Assembly (NCBI GenBank): GCA_964544635.1 | Contig: CAZJCK010000026.1 | Span: forward strand, 1-44,915 | DNA from: CAZJCK01 sp964544635 | Lineage (GTDB): Bacteria > Zixibacteria > MSB-5A5 > GN15 > FEB-12 | Length of the DNA stretch: 44,915 nt | Reading direction: 5' to 3' | In this document: positions 25,656-34,150 of the stretch, in pieces | Numbering within the stretch: the first letter of the stretch is position 1 | Layout: each line of letters starts with the position of its first letter | Position numbers and translations under genes: made by a program | The notes under the pieces: model-generated | Database searches by the model: none | The model's input: only the letters and a program-made list of their open reading frames with translations | Told to the model about the DNA's origin: nothing

Positions 25656-27335
25656 ATGGCTGATACAGAAACGACCAGGGTATCGAATTTCATTCGCACG
25701 ATTATTGATGAGCATAATGAGACGGGTCGGTTTGACGGCCGGGTGCAAACACGTTTCCCCCCGGAGCCTAACGGGTATCTGCATATCGGCCACGCCAAAT
25801 CGATTTGCCTGAATTTCGGACTGGCGGCGGACTACGGCGGCAGGTGTAACCTCCGCTTCGATGACACCAACCCGATCAAAGAGGAGCAGGAATACATCGA
25901 CGCGATCAAGCGGGATGTGTCGTGGCTCGGGTTCGACTGGGAGGACCGGGAGTTTTATGCCTCGGATTACTACCAGCGGCTCTACGACTGGGCGGTGCGG
26001 CTGATCGAGAAGCAGAAGGCCTTCGTGTGCGACCTGACGGCTGAAGAGATCCGTGAGTACCGTGGCACGCTGACTGAACCGGGCAGGGAGTCGCCGCATC
26101 GGAACCGTGCGGTGGAAGAAAATCTCGATTTGTTCGAACGGATGAAGAAGGGTGAGTTTCCGGATGGTTCGAGGACATTGCGGGCGAAGATTGATATGGC
26201 GTCGGGGAACATCAACATGCGCGATCCGGTGATGTACCGGATATTGCGGGCGAAGCATCACCGTACGGGGAATGACTGGTGTATCTACCCAACCTATGAC
26301 TGGGCCCACGGGCAGTCGGATTCGATCGAGCGGATAACCCACTCACTGTGTACGCTGGAGTTCGAGGATCACCGCCCCCTGTACGACTGGTTCCTGGAAC
26401 AGCTCGAAGAGTACCGTCCGCAGCAGATAGAATTTGCCCGGCTGGAGTTGAGTCATACGATCATGAGTAAACGCAGGCTCCTGCAACTGGTTAAAGAGAA
26501 GATCGTGCGAGGCTGGGATGATCCGCGGATGCCGACGATCTCGGGCTTGCGTCGAAGAGGCTATACGCCGGAGTCGATCCGGGTGTTCGCGGACAAGATC
26601 GGAGTGGCGAAGAAGCGCGACAGCATGGTCGACATCGCATTGTTGGAGCATTGTTTGCGTGAAGATCTGAATATCCGGGCGCCTCGCGTGATGGCGGTGC
26701 TGGATCCATTGAAGGTGGTCATCGAGAATTACCCGCAGGACCAGGTTGAAGAATTTGAGGCGATCAACAATCCGGAGGATGAATCGGCCGGGGCGCGAAT
26801 GCTGCCCTTCTCCCGCGAGATCTACATCGAGCGCAGCGACTTCATGGAGGAGCCACCGAAGAAGTTCTTCCGTCTATATCCTGGCAACGAGGTGCGCCTG
26901 AAACACGCGTACTATATAACGTGCAGGGATGTCATCAAGGATGAGTCGGGCAACATCGTCGAGTTGCGGTGTGAGTATGATCCGGAGTCGCGCGGTGGCG
27001 GGACGCCGGACGGCCGTCGGGTGAAAGGAACGTTGCACTGGGTATCGGCGCGCCATGCGGTCGATGCCGAGGTACGGATTTATGATCACCTGTTTACCGA
27101 GGCTGATCCGGACAGCACGGACAACTTTCTGGATTCGCTCAATTCGGATTCGTTACAGATACTGACAGGTTGTCGGGTGGAGCCGATGCTGGGCAGCGCT
27201 GAGCCGGAGACGCGGTTTCAGTTTTTGCGTCACGGGTATTTCTGTGTGGATCCGGAGAGCAAGCCGGATTTGCCGGTGTTTAACCGCACGGTATCGCTGC
27301 GGGACACCTGGGCGAAGATGCAGAAGGAAAAATGA
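25656..27335 (+). CDS. glnS: Glutaminyl-tRNA synthetase
   Basis: A 559-residue class I aminoacyl-tRNA synthetase that charges tRNA-Gln. The HIGH motif is at 43-46 within PPEPNGYLHIGHAKS. The KMSKS-equivalent appears as IMSKR at about 269-273. Family landmarks are present throughout: RFDDTNP, YPTYDWAHGQSDSIE, CTLEFEDHRPLYDW, RGWDDPRMPT, and the C-terminal anticodon-binding beta-barrels (VKGTLHWV, LPVFNRTVSLRD). GlnRS rather than GluRS is supported by FRLYPGNEVRLK and the length. Its presence implies direct charging of Gln. ATG 25656 follows AGGTGG; a GTG four codons earlier is possible. It is followed by a strong terminator. Confidence 0.96.
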   Translation: MADTETTRVSNFIRTIIDEHNETGRFDGRVQTRFPPEPNGYLHIGHAKSICLNFGLAADYGGRCNLRFDDTNPIKEEQEYIDAIKRDVSWLGFDWEDREFYASDYYQRLYDWAVRLIEKQKAFVCDLTAEEIREYRGTLTEPGRESPHRNRAVEENLDLFERMKKGEFPDGSRTLRAKIDMASGNINMRDPVMYRILRAKHHRTGNDWCIYPTYDWAHGQSDSIERITHSLCTLEFEDHRPLYDWFLEQLEEYRPQQIEFARLELSHTIMSKRRLLQLVKEKIVRGWDDPRMPTISGLRRRGYTPESIRVFADKIGVAKKRDSMVDIALLEHCLREDLNIRAPRVMAVLDPLKVVIENYPQDQVEEFEAINNPEDESAGARMLPFSREIYIERSDFMEEPPKKFFRLYPGNEVRLKHAYYITCRDVIKDESGNIVELRCEYDPESRGGGTPDGRRVKGTLHWVSARHAVDAEVRIYDHLFTEADPDSTDNFLDSLNSDSLQILTGCRVEPMLGSAEPETRFQFLRHGYFCVDPESKPDLPVFNRTVSLRDTWAKMQKEK

Positions 27336-27391
27336 GTTCGGCTTAGTCGACCTGGTTGGGGAAGGCCGACTACTCCGGTTGATTCGCAGCG

Positions 27392-27437
27392 CAGACCTCG
27401 GCGTCCGGCAGCCGCTGGACGGAGAGGTCTGTGTTTT
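27392..27437 (+). terminator. Rho-independent terminator downstream of glnS
   Basis: A perfect 8-bp outer stem (CAGACCTC at 27392-27399, GAGGTCTG at 27424-27431) encloses a nested GTCC/GGAC stem and is followed by TGTTTTTG. It separates glnS from the sigma-54 regulator gene. Confidence 0.85.
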
Positions 27438-27501
27438 TGGTATCGTACGGAGAATAGCCGACCGCTCTCCGCCTTCTGTAAACGACTATGTCAGCCGCTC
27501 A

Positions 27502-27518
27502 ATCCGCCGAAGGCGGAT
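27502..27518. repeat. Short palindrome ahead of the enhancer-binding protein gene
   Basis: ATCCGCC-GAA-GGCGGAT, a perfect 7-bp stem with a 3-base loop, in the untranslated region between the glnS terminator and the regulator gene. No T-tract follows. It may be a dispersed palindrome or part of the regulator's leader RNA. Confidence 0.5.
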
Positions 27519-27626
27519 CGAGCTATGGCGATCTTCAGGGGGCTTTGGCGGCGTGCAAAGAGGGCATGTCCGGCATCCTCAGCTTTTTGGCAAAGTGGCC
27601 GATAGCAAGAAGATACGGGAGAACAG

Positions 27627-28991
27627 ATGCCGGAACGCTGTGTCATATATGGAGAAGCTGTTGACAAGAGTCAGCGCGCCCACCTTCTGAACGGCCGAGG
27701 TGCCGAGGCGGTGGCGTGGTCGGACGACGCCGAACCGTTCGCGCCGTCGGAAGACAGTACAACCGTTTTTGTCGACTTGGATGATCCCCGGTTCTGCCGT
27801 TCGGATTTCCTGATCTCGCTGGCGACAGCAGGTGAAGGGGTTCGGATCGTGGGGGTATCGAAAGATCCGAGTGTCGACACGGCGCTGAAAGTCGCGAAGC
27901 TGGGGGTGTCCCAGATGATCACCCCGGACGAGTGTGTCGACCGGATCGATAAGCTGCTGGCCGAGCTGGAGGGGCAGGCAAACCAACCGGGGCCGGACAA
28001 GGAATCGTCCTTTGACAGCAGCCAGGCGCTGATCGGGGTGTCGCCGCAGATAGATTCGATCCGTCAGACGATCGCGGTGCTGTCGGATGTCGATTTCCCC
28101 AGCGCGCTTATTCTCGGTGAGACCGGTACCGGCAAGAGCCTGATCTGCAGGATCCTCCATAACGCCGGGGTGCGCTCAAAGCATAACCTGGTCGAGGTGA
28201 ACTGCTCGGCGATCCCGGATGAACTGTTTGAGTCGGAGTTGTTCGGTCATACCCGGGGGGCATTCACAGATGCCAAATCCGACAAGGCCGGATTGTTTGA
28301 GTATGCCGAAGGGGGCACGCTCTTCCTTGACGAGATCGGTAACCTGTCGAATTCGGCGCAGGCGAAGCTGTTAAAAATTCTCGAGGACAAGAAGCTTCGC
28401 CCGGTCGGCAGTGTGGTCGACAAGGATATCGACACCCGGGTGGTGGCGGCGACGAATCTTCATCTTGAAGAGGCGATCCGTGACGGTGGATTTCGTGAGG
28501 ATCTGTTCTTCCGTTTAAACCTGCTGACAATCGAAATCCCGCCGCTGCGAGAGCGTCCGGAAGATATCCCTGATCTGGCGGAATACTATCTGGGCTACTA
28601 CTCGACGAATTACGGCAAGCCCGGGATTGAGATATCCCGGCAGACGATGTCGCGGTTGTGTTCGTATGACTGGCCGGGGAATGTACGTCAGTTATGCAAC
28701 GTAATCGAGCGGGCGGTGCTCTTGAATCGATCGGGGCGGATTGGCGTCGATGATATCGGGGTGGTGCTCAAGGACAGCCGTTTGACGGCAGTCGAACGGC
28801 AGCAGCTGGTTATCGAATTGCCGCCGCAGGGGATCACGCTTGCCGAGATCGAGGTCCAGGTGGTCAAGCAGGTACTGAACGCGTGCGACTGGAACAAGAC
28901 CGAGACGGCGAGGTTTCTGGGGATTTCGCGTCCGCGGCTGCGTCGGATTATTGATAACGCCGGGCTGGAGCGAGACCGTCGGACGGTGTAA
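27627..28991 (+). CDS. Sigma-54 enhancer-binding protein with degenerate receiver domain
   Basis: A 454-residue bacterial enhancer-binding protein that remodels sigma-54 RNA polymerase. Residues 1-115 resemble a response-regulator receiver but lack the acidic pair at the end of the first strand (CVIYGEAVDK); an Asp-rich VFVDLDDP sits where the phosphorylated Asp would be, so phosphorylation is doubtful. The AAA+ domain has Walker A GETGTGKS (164-171), the sigma-54 contact loop GAFTDA (211-216; the family norm is GAFTGA), Walker B GTLFLDEIG, and FREDLFFRLN, PPLRERPEDI, WPGNVRQL. A Fis-type helix-turn-helix ends the chain (NKTETARFLGISRPRLRR). ATG 27627 has GGGAG upstream. Its probable binding sites and a sigma-54 promoter follow its stop codon immediately. 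Confidence 0.95.
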   Translation: MPERCVIYGEAVDKSQRAHLLNGRGAEAVAWSDDAEPFAPSEDSTTVFVDLDDPRFCRSDFLISLATAGEGVRIVGVSKDPSVDTALKVAKLGVSQMITPDECVDRIDKLLAELEGQANQPGPDKESSFDSSQALIGVSPQIDSIRQTIAVLSDVDFPSALILGETGTGKSLICRILHNAGVRSKHNLVEVNCSAIPDELFESELFGHTRGAFTDAKSDKAGLFEYAEGGTLFLDEIGNLSNSAQAKLLKILEDKKLRPVGSVVDKDIDTRVVAATNLHLEEAIRDGGFREDLFFRLNLLTIEIPPLRERPEDIPDLAEYYLGYYSTNYGKPGIEISRQTMSRLCSYDWPGNVRQLCNVIERAVLLNRSGRIGVDDIGVVLKDSRLTAVERQQLVIELPPQGITLAEIEVQVVKQVLNACDWNKTETARFLGISRPRLRRIIDNAGLERDRRTV

Positions 28992-28994
28992 CGC

Positions 28995-29011
28995 TGGAAC
29001 GATCTGTTCCA
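28995..29011. promoter_or_regulatory. Putative upstream activator site 1 (inverted repeat)
   Basis: TGGAAC-GATCT-GTTCCA, a perfect palindrome with 6-bp arms, beginning 3 bp after the stop codon of the enhancer-binding protein. Its centre lies about 180 bp before the -12 element of the sigma-54 promoter, a normal distance for an enhancer site. Confidence 0.75.
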
Positions 29012-29065
29012 CTCTCCCCTATTTCATTGGTGATCATCGGTTTGCCGGAATCTGCACAGGCCGGG

Positions 29066-29082
29066 TGGAACGGCATGTTCCG
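29066..29082. promoter_or_regulatory. Putative upstream activator site 2 (inverted repeat)
   Basis: TGGAAC-GGCAT-GTTCCG, the same GGAAC-N5-GTTCC element as site 1, 71 bp downstream of it centre to centre and about 110 bp before the -12 element. Two matched sites next to a sigma-54 promoter and an activator gene are the usual enhancer layout. Confidence 0.75.
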
Positions 29083-29169
29083 ATCTGAAGCGGTTGCGGC
29101 GGCTGGTTCGGGGGCGAACAGAACAACTTAAACTGTTGCAAGACTGCGGATTACGGCACTACAGACAGT

Positions 29170-29187
29170 TTGGCATCGGGGTTGCAC
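29170..29187 (+). promoter_or_regulatory. Sigma-54 (-24/-12) promoter
   Basis: TTGGCATCGGGGTTGCAC: invariant GG at 29172-29173 and GC at 29184-29185 separated by exactly 10 bases, with the consensus TTGGCA and TTGCA boxes. Transcription should begin near 29197. That leaves a leader of about 44 bases before ATG 29241 and only 5 before ATG 29202, which helps choose the start of the next gene. Confidence 0.88.
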
Positions 29188-29240
29188 TCCTTTGACTCAC
29201 GATGAAACGTGAAGCCTGTCATCTTTGGAAGGAGAACGCA

Positions 29241-29777
29241 ATGGGTAAGTCAAAGCATTTTCGTATGATCGTAGCCGGTCTGGTGGCGCTGAGTTCGCTG
29301 GCGCTGGTGATCGGGTGCAGCCAGTCACCGTTGGAGCCTGGGAACACGGCCACTGAGCCGCAAGTGTTGACGCGAGCCGCAGGTCCGGAATCGCTGACGG
29401 CGGCGCCGGTCAACCTCTACGCGGAGCAGGTAATTTCCGCCGCCGAGGGTGGCCGTCTTGAACTGCTGGATGTGGTCCTGGAGGTTCCGGCCGGCGCGGT
29501 GCCGCAGGATACGTTGTTCTCGATCTTCATTCCAGACGACGAGAAGTTTTTCAATGAGTTTGGAACCGACGGTTTGGTCTTTTCGCAGCCGGTGAAGGTA
29601 ACGATGTCGTACCGTGGCGCCGATCTGAGCAATGTAGACGAATCGACGATTCGCATCGGGTACTACAACGAGCGCCTCGGTGTGTGGGAAGACCTGGTTT
29701 GTGATGTCGACCAAGACAGTAAGCGGGTAACGGCCCACGTGTGGCACTTCTCCGCCTACGGCCTGATATCCGACTAA
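29241..29777 (+). CDS. Lipoprotein with ZU5-like domain, first gene of the sigma-54 operon
   Basis: A 178-residue lipoprotein. The signal sequence ends in the lipobox LVIGC with the modified Cys at residue 26, followed by Ser, which suits export to the outer membrane. After a flexible stretch, residues from about 65 (EGGRLELLDVVLEVPAGAVPQDTLFSI) resemble a ZU5-type beta fold, with VWEDLVCDVDQDSKRVTAHVWHFSAYG at the end. No enzyme motif is visible. A longer frame starts at 29202, but ATG 29241 has GGAAGGAGA just upstream and fits the mapped sigma-54 promoter, so I use it. It heads an operon with two TPR proteins, the second carrying an HD-GYP domain. Confidence 0.82.
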   Translation: MGKSKHFRMIVAGLVALSSLALVIGCSQSPLEPGNTATEPQVLTRAAGPESLTAAPVNLYAEQVISAAEGGRLELLDVVLEVPAGAVPQDTLFSIFIPDDEKFFNEFGTDGLVFSQPVKVTMSYRGADLSNVDESTIRIGYYNERLGVWEDLVCDVDQDSKRVTAHVWHFSAYGLISD

Positions 29778-29823
29778 GTGAATCTGGATGCAACCAAGAA
29801 GCTCTATGCAAATGGAATTTAAG

Positions 29824-30906
29824 ATGAACCGAATTGTCACACAACCTCCCGCAGCTGCCGAGCGGCGCAGTATTGAAGACGGCGCTCAATTGCTCGAACT
29901 GGCGCGGGGCTGGCTATCCCAGGGCAATACGGTGGTTGCAGAGGAGTTATTGCGCACGGCCATTGATTCCGAGGAAGCGTCGTCGCAGCCGGAGTTGCGG
30001 GCGCGGATTTTGAAGGAAACGGGTCGGGTCAAGATGATGCAGTCGGACTGGCAGACCGCGGAGACATACTACCTTGAAGCGCAGCGTTTGTTCTGCGATC
30101 TGACGAATCCGGTTGGCGCTTCCGAGTGTGCCCGCAACCGTGGCAACATGGCGTTTCAGCAGGGACGTTTTGATGCGGCGGAGCGGTTGTGCGAGGAGGC
30201 GTTGTCGTGGTCGAGCCAGACTGATGATCATCAACTTCGCGCCACCATATTGAACACGCTGGCGGCAATCAAGTCGGCGACCGGGTCACTGTCGGAAGCG
30301 ATCAGGGTGTTCCGCTTGTGCCTGGCCGATTTCCAGGCCGCAGGAAACGTGCTGCGCCAGGGATATGTGCTCTTGAACATTGGTTTGACACATATCGAAC
30401 TGCGCCAGTTCGACGAAGCGATCGAGGGGCTGAACGACGCCCTGGCGATCGGCCTGAGCGAGCGTGACCTGCAACTGGTCGAAATCTGCTACCAGAATAT
30501 TGCCAAAGCGTACCTGGAGAAAAAAGAAGTGTTGCTGGCGCAGTCGGTACTGGCGACGGCGTCGAAAATCCTGCCGGGACTGAACGCACCGGCGCTGGAG
30601 GCCGAGTTGAAGCTCCTGGAAACGCAGTCGCTGCGTTTGATGGGCGACACCGACGGCGCTGCGCGGATGTCAGGAGTAGCGTTTGACCTGGCCAAATCGA
30701 ACGGGCTGCATGCCTTGATGGCGCAGGTACTGATGGAACAGGGCGTGCTGTTCCGCTCGACCGGCGAACGCGACCGCGCCATGGTCAAGTTCACGGCCGC
30801 AGCGCGGCAGTACCGTCAACTCGGCATGGACAAGAAATTCCAGGAGGCCATAGCGGCGGTTGACAGCCTCGACAAGGCTATGGTTTCGGGAGTGGCGAGA
30901 TCATGA
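29824..30906 (+). CDS. Cytoplasmic TPR-repeat protein
   Basis: About 360 residues made almost entirely of helical pairs of the tetratricopeptide type, without signal peptide or membrane segment. Repeats are visible as WLSQGNTVVAEELLRTAID, WQTAETYYLEAQRLFCDL, FQQGRFDAAERLCEEAL, SLSEAIRVFRLCLADFQ and FDEAIEGLNDALAIGL, and more weakly after that. Such scaffolds bind partner proteins; no catalytic residues are visible. In-frame ATG codons lie at 29788, 29806, 29812 and 29824; the last has GGA at a suitable distance and is chosen, but the start is uncertain. The stop codon overlaps the start of the TPR/HD-GYP gene (ATGA), so the two products are probably made together and may form a complex. Confidence 0.85.
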   Translation: MNRIVTQPPAAAERRSIEDGAQLLELARGWLSQGNTVVAEELLRTAIDSEEASSQPELRARILKETGRVKMMQSDWQTAETYYLEAQRLFCDLTNPVGASECARNRGNMAFQQGRFDAAERLCEEALSWSSQTDDHQLRATILNTLAAIKSATGSLSEAIRVFRLCLADFQAAGNVLRQGYVLLNIGLTHIELRQFDEAIEGLNDALAIGLSERDLQLVEICYQNIAKAYLEKKEVLLAQSVLATASKILPGLNAPALEAELKLLETQSLRLMGDTDGAARMSGVAFDLAKSNGLHALMAQVLMEQGVLFRSTGERDRAMVKFTAAARQYRQLGMDKKFQEAIAAVDSLDKAMVSGVARS

Positions 30907-32798
30907 CGCACCAATCTTCGAAATACTCCTCTCCCCCACCGGTGGCCGCCGGTCCGAGTGGGCCGGCGGCCGGCTCGGACTGGACACGGACGATCGAGGA
31001 ATTGATCGGCCTGGCGGCCCGGGCGAGCGAGGCGTTTGACTACGACCAGGCGGTGGAGTACCTCCGCCACGCCGAGTCGTTGTGGAACTCCAAGCAGCTG
31101 CCGGAGTTCTCGATCGAATTACGTATCCAGCTGCACCGTCAGCTGGGACAAGCCGAATCCTCGCTGGGGAATCTCGGGGAGGCGATCGGCGAGTACCAGA
31201 AGGTGCTGGAGTATTGTCGGGGGCAGGAGCAATTGTCGATCAAGTCTGAAATGTTCGCCCAGATCGGCCAGCTGATGGCCAAGAAGGGTGAGCACGACCG
31301 GGCCCTGGGCTACATCCAGCGAGCGGTCAATGCCTACCGTCGGTTGCGCGACGCTGCCGGCGTCTGCCGGGCGCTGCGCAACCTCGGGGTGGTGTATGTC
31401 GAGCTGGGCGAGTTTGACGAGGCGGTGGCGACGTATGAAGAAGCGATCGAGCTGGCCGATGGTCTGGAAGATCGCATCATCTACGCCGACCTGGTCAACA
31501 ATCTCGGTGCTATCATGAACATGCGGGGTGAACCGAAGCCGGCGCTCGAGTTGTATCGGGAGTCGCTGGAGATCTACCAGTCCCTCGGTGAGATTCGCAA
31601 GTCGGCTTACACCAAGAACAACGTCGCGATCACGCTGCTGGAGCAGGGACAGTACAGTGAGGCACAGGAATACTTCCAGGCGGTCCATGAAATTGCCGAG
31701 CAGATCAAGGATTCATCGCTGGGCCTGATAGTCGATATCAACCTTGCCGACCTTTACCTGTCACGGGACAACCTCGGGCAGGCAGGGTTACATTGCGAAC
31801 GGGCGGAGAAGCACCTTGTAGCGGCACGGTTGCACAACGGGCACCTGGTCGAGGTGCAGAAGCTTGCGGGCATGATCGCCATACGGCGGAATGACAAGCA
31901 AACGGCGCTGCGGTACTTTAACGAGGCGCTGACGCTCGGCAAGAAGATCGGGGCGCAGTTCCTGGTGGCGCAGGTGCTGCACGAGCGCGGCCTGTTGTAC
32001 CGGGCGGTGGATGATACATTTGCCGCGTTGAAAGACCTCGAGGCGTCGTATCAAATCTATCGTACGATTCGCGCTGAAGGTAAACGGAAACAGGCCCAGC
32101 GGGCGATTGGTTCGATCGAAGAATTGTACCTGGACATCTTTAATGCGATGGCTGTGGAGGTTGATCGCAAGGATCCGTATACGAAGGGTCATTCCGATCG
32201 GGTGGCGTCGCTGGCGCTGCTGCTGGCCCGTGACCTCGGATTGAAGTCGAACGAACTAAAGACGATCGCGGCGGGGGCATTGCTGCATGACATCGGCAAG
32301 TTGCAGATCGATGATACGGTGCTGAAGAAGGCGGGGCGTCTGACGGATGACGAGTTTGCCCAGATCAAGCAGCACCCGCAGTATGGAATCGATCTGCTGG
32401 AAGGGACCGAGTTTCCGTGGGACATCAAGCCGATCATCCTGCTGCATCACGAGAAGATCAGTGGCGGCGGGTATCCAGTGGGGCTGAAGGGTGAAGAGAT
32501 ACCCCTGGGGGCAAAGATTGTCTGCATTGCCGATGTCTTCGACGCCCTCACGTCGGACCGGGTCTACCGCAAGGCGTTCTCGCCGGAGAAGGCGCTGAGT
32601 ATCATGAACGAGGAATCGGGGACATCGTTTGACCCGGTGCTGCTGGAGCGGTTCGAGGCGTTGATCGAATCGGGTCGCGCCGATCTCGTGATCAATTCAC
32701 GAACGCGTGAGGACGAGATGTACTCGATCTGGTCGAGTTGCATGGACGATGCGACTGAGGAGCCGGCGGCGGAGACAGCCGAGGTTACGACCGCCTGA
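30903..32798 (+). CDS. TPR / HD-GYP signalling protein (putative cyclic-di-GMP phosphodiesterase)
   Basis: A 631-residue cytoplasmic protein. Residues about 35-410 are TPR repeats (for example YDQAVEYLRHAESLW, LGEAIGEYQKVLEYC, FDEAVATYEEAIELA, YSEAQEYFQAVHEI). Residues about 420-600 are an HD-GYP domain with its metal ligands: the KGHSDRV His, HD at 462-463 (LLHDIGK), KQHPQYG His, HH at 515-516 (LLHHEKISGGGYP) and IADVFDALTSDR. The GYP motif is intact although the usual Asp two residues before the first Gly is Ser. HD-GYP proteins hydrolyse cyclic-di-GMP; activity is likely but inferred. It is the last gene of the sigma-54 operon, and its stop codon abuts that of the convergent yihY-like gene. 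Confidence 0.92.
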   Translation: MTHQSSKYSSPPPVAAGPSGPAAGSDWTRTIEELIGLAARASEAFDYDQAVEYLRHAESLWNSKQLPEFSIELRIQLHRQLGQAESSLGNLGEAIGEYQKVLEYCRGQEQLSIKSEMFAQIGQLMAKKGEHDRALGYIQRAVNAYRRLRDAAGVCRALRNLGVVYVELGEFDEAVATYEEAIELADGLEDRIIYADLVNNLGAIMNMRGEPKPALELYRESLEIYQSLGEIRKSAYTKNNVAITLLEQGQYSEAQEYFQAVHEIAEQIKDSSLGLIVDINLADLYLSRDNLGQAGLHCERAEKHLVAARLHNGHLVEVQKLAGMIAIRRNDKQTALRYFNEALTLGKKIGAQFLVAQVLHERGLLYRAVDDTFAALKDLEASYQIYRTIRAEGKRKQAQRAIGSIEELYLDIFNAMAVEVDRKDPYTKGHSDRVASLALLLARDLGLKSNELKTIAAGALLHDIGKLQIDDTVLKKAGRLTDDEFAQIKQHPQYGIDLLEGTEFPWDIKPIILLHHEKISGGGYPVGLKGEEIPLGAKIVCIADVFDALTSDRVYRKAFSPEKALSIMNEESGTSFDPVLLERFEALIESGRADLVINSRTREDEMYSIWSSCMDDATEEPAAETAEVTTA

Positions 32799-34133
32799 TC
32801 AGATATCAGTGAGCTTACGGTTGTGATCGCTGTTTGAGATAGCCTGGTGCATCTGGTCGAGGGCGTCGGAGATGGCGCGCACCTCCTTGCGATCGGCGAT
32901 GGGTGGCTTGTGCTGGCCGATCGAGTCAAGCTTGGCGGCAACATAAGTCAGGGTGTACTCCTCGAGCGGCATGGCGGGCTGGTAGCCGATCTCATCATCA
33001 CCGTAATTAACACGTCGGAGCAATCCGGCGCGGACACTCTTTTCGAGAGCCTGGTCGGCAATGGGCGCAGGCAGACCGAGTCCTTCTGAGAGCGCCTCGG
33101 CGTCGGGTGGCGGTTGATGGTCTCTGAAGCCAACGACGACATGGTGTACGACCGTGATTTCGATCAAACGGTGGCAACTGGGGCTCATTTCCTTCACCGT
33201 TGCGATGCCTTCGTAGGTCTTGACGTGCTGGATGCCGTAGGCGATTTCGGCGCCAAACAGGACCACCATCCAACTCAGTTGCAGCCAGATCAGGAAGAGT
33301 GGCAGGGCGGCCAGGCTGCCGTAAACGGCGTTGTACTTGGCGACGCCGATTTGCGACTCAACATACCCCCACTGCAACAGTTGAAACAGGGTGCCGGCGA
33401 CGATGGCGGCCATGAGGTTGGATTCGACCGGGACGTTGCGGTTGGGCATGACGATGTAGACAAAGGCGAAAAGGATCCAGGCGATGACATAGGGTGTGAA
33501 GTTGAGAAGGTATTCGACGGATTGCGAGATGAGACCGATCTGGTCGACAGCAGTCGCGATGTCGGTGACGCGGGAGCTCACATAGACGGTGATGGAGGAT
33601 GAGATGAGCAGAAGAAGCGGACCGAGGAGAGCGATGGATACGAAGTCGGCTACTTTTCGGAAGATGTTTCTCCCCTGCTCTACTTTCCATATATGGTTGA
33701 AGGCTTTCTCGATATGGGTAAGGAGCCGTATGACGGCCCAGATGAGGAGGATGATACCAATGCCGGCGATCAGCCCGCCCTTGGTTTGTTCGAGGAAGCG
33801 TTCGGCGTAGAGGACGATTTGCTCGACGAATTCCTGTTGTTGCGGTATCTGCGCGACCAGTTCGGTGCGCAGTTTCTCGTCGAGGCCGAAGCCCCTGGCG
33901 ATGCCGAAAATCATGGCCAGTAGCGGTATAAGCGAGAGCATCGAGTAGTAGGTCAGGGCGGAAGCGCGAATGGGGGCCTGGTCGAGGAGGAAACCGCGCA
34001 CGGCCAGCACCAGGACGCGCAGTTTGTGAATAAAGAAGGCTCTCCACTTTCCAATCGTAGCGGAGCGGATTTGCCAGAGGTCGTTTTCAAGCCAGTGGAT
34101 AGAATCGCGATATAGATCGACAGGATCTCTCAT
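32799..34133 (-). CDS. YihY/BrkB-family membrane protein with C-terminal winged-helix tail
   Basis: A 444-residue inner-membrane protein of the YihY (formerly ribonuclease BN) family, whose function is still unsettled. About six membrane segments occupy residues 40-285. Family phrases are LTYYSMLSLIPLLAMIFGIARGFG, RLLTHIEKAFNHIW and a final YNAVYGSLAALPLFLIWLQLSWMVVLFGAEIAY. A soluble tail of about 150 residues follows (LIEITVVHHVVVGF, LSEGLGLPAPIADQALEKSVRAGLLRRV), which looks like a winged-helix module found in long members. The longest frame would overlap tamB by about 90 bp. ATG 34133 lies 17 bp after the tamB stop codon with AGGGA upstream and starts the conserved region, so I choose it. 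It is the third gene of the tamA-tamB-yihY operon. Confidence 0.88.
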   Translation of the reverse strand: MRDPVDLYRDSIHWLENDLWQIRSATIGKWRAFFIHKLRVLVLAVRGFLLDQAPIRASALTYYSMLSLIPLLAMIFGIARGFGLDEKLRTELVAQIPQQQEFVEQIVLYAERFLEQTKGGLIAGIGIILLIWAVIRLLTHIEKAFNHIWKVEQGRNIFRKVADFVSIALLGPLLLLISSSITVYVSSRVTDIATAVDQIGLISQSVEYLLNFTPYVIAWILFAFVYIVMPNRNVPVESNLMAAIVAGTLFQLLQWGYVESQIGVAKYNAVYGSLAALPLFLIWLQLSWMVVLFGAEIAYGIQHVKTYEGIATVKEMSPSCHRLIEITVVHHVVVGFRDHQPPPDAEALSEGLGLPAPIADQALEKSVRAGLLRRVNYGDDEIGYQPAMPLEEYTLTYVAAKLDSIGQHKPPIADRKEVRAISDALDQMHQAISNSDHNRKLTDI

Positions 34134-34150
34134 ATACGTATAATCGGTCC

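Noticed and set aside
27440..27626. A riboswitch in the leader of the sigma-54 regulator gene
   Set aside because: Apart from a short palindrome I find none of the conserved cores of known classes (cyclic-di-GMP, SAM, cobalamin, glycine).
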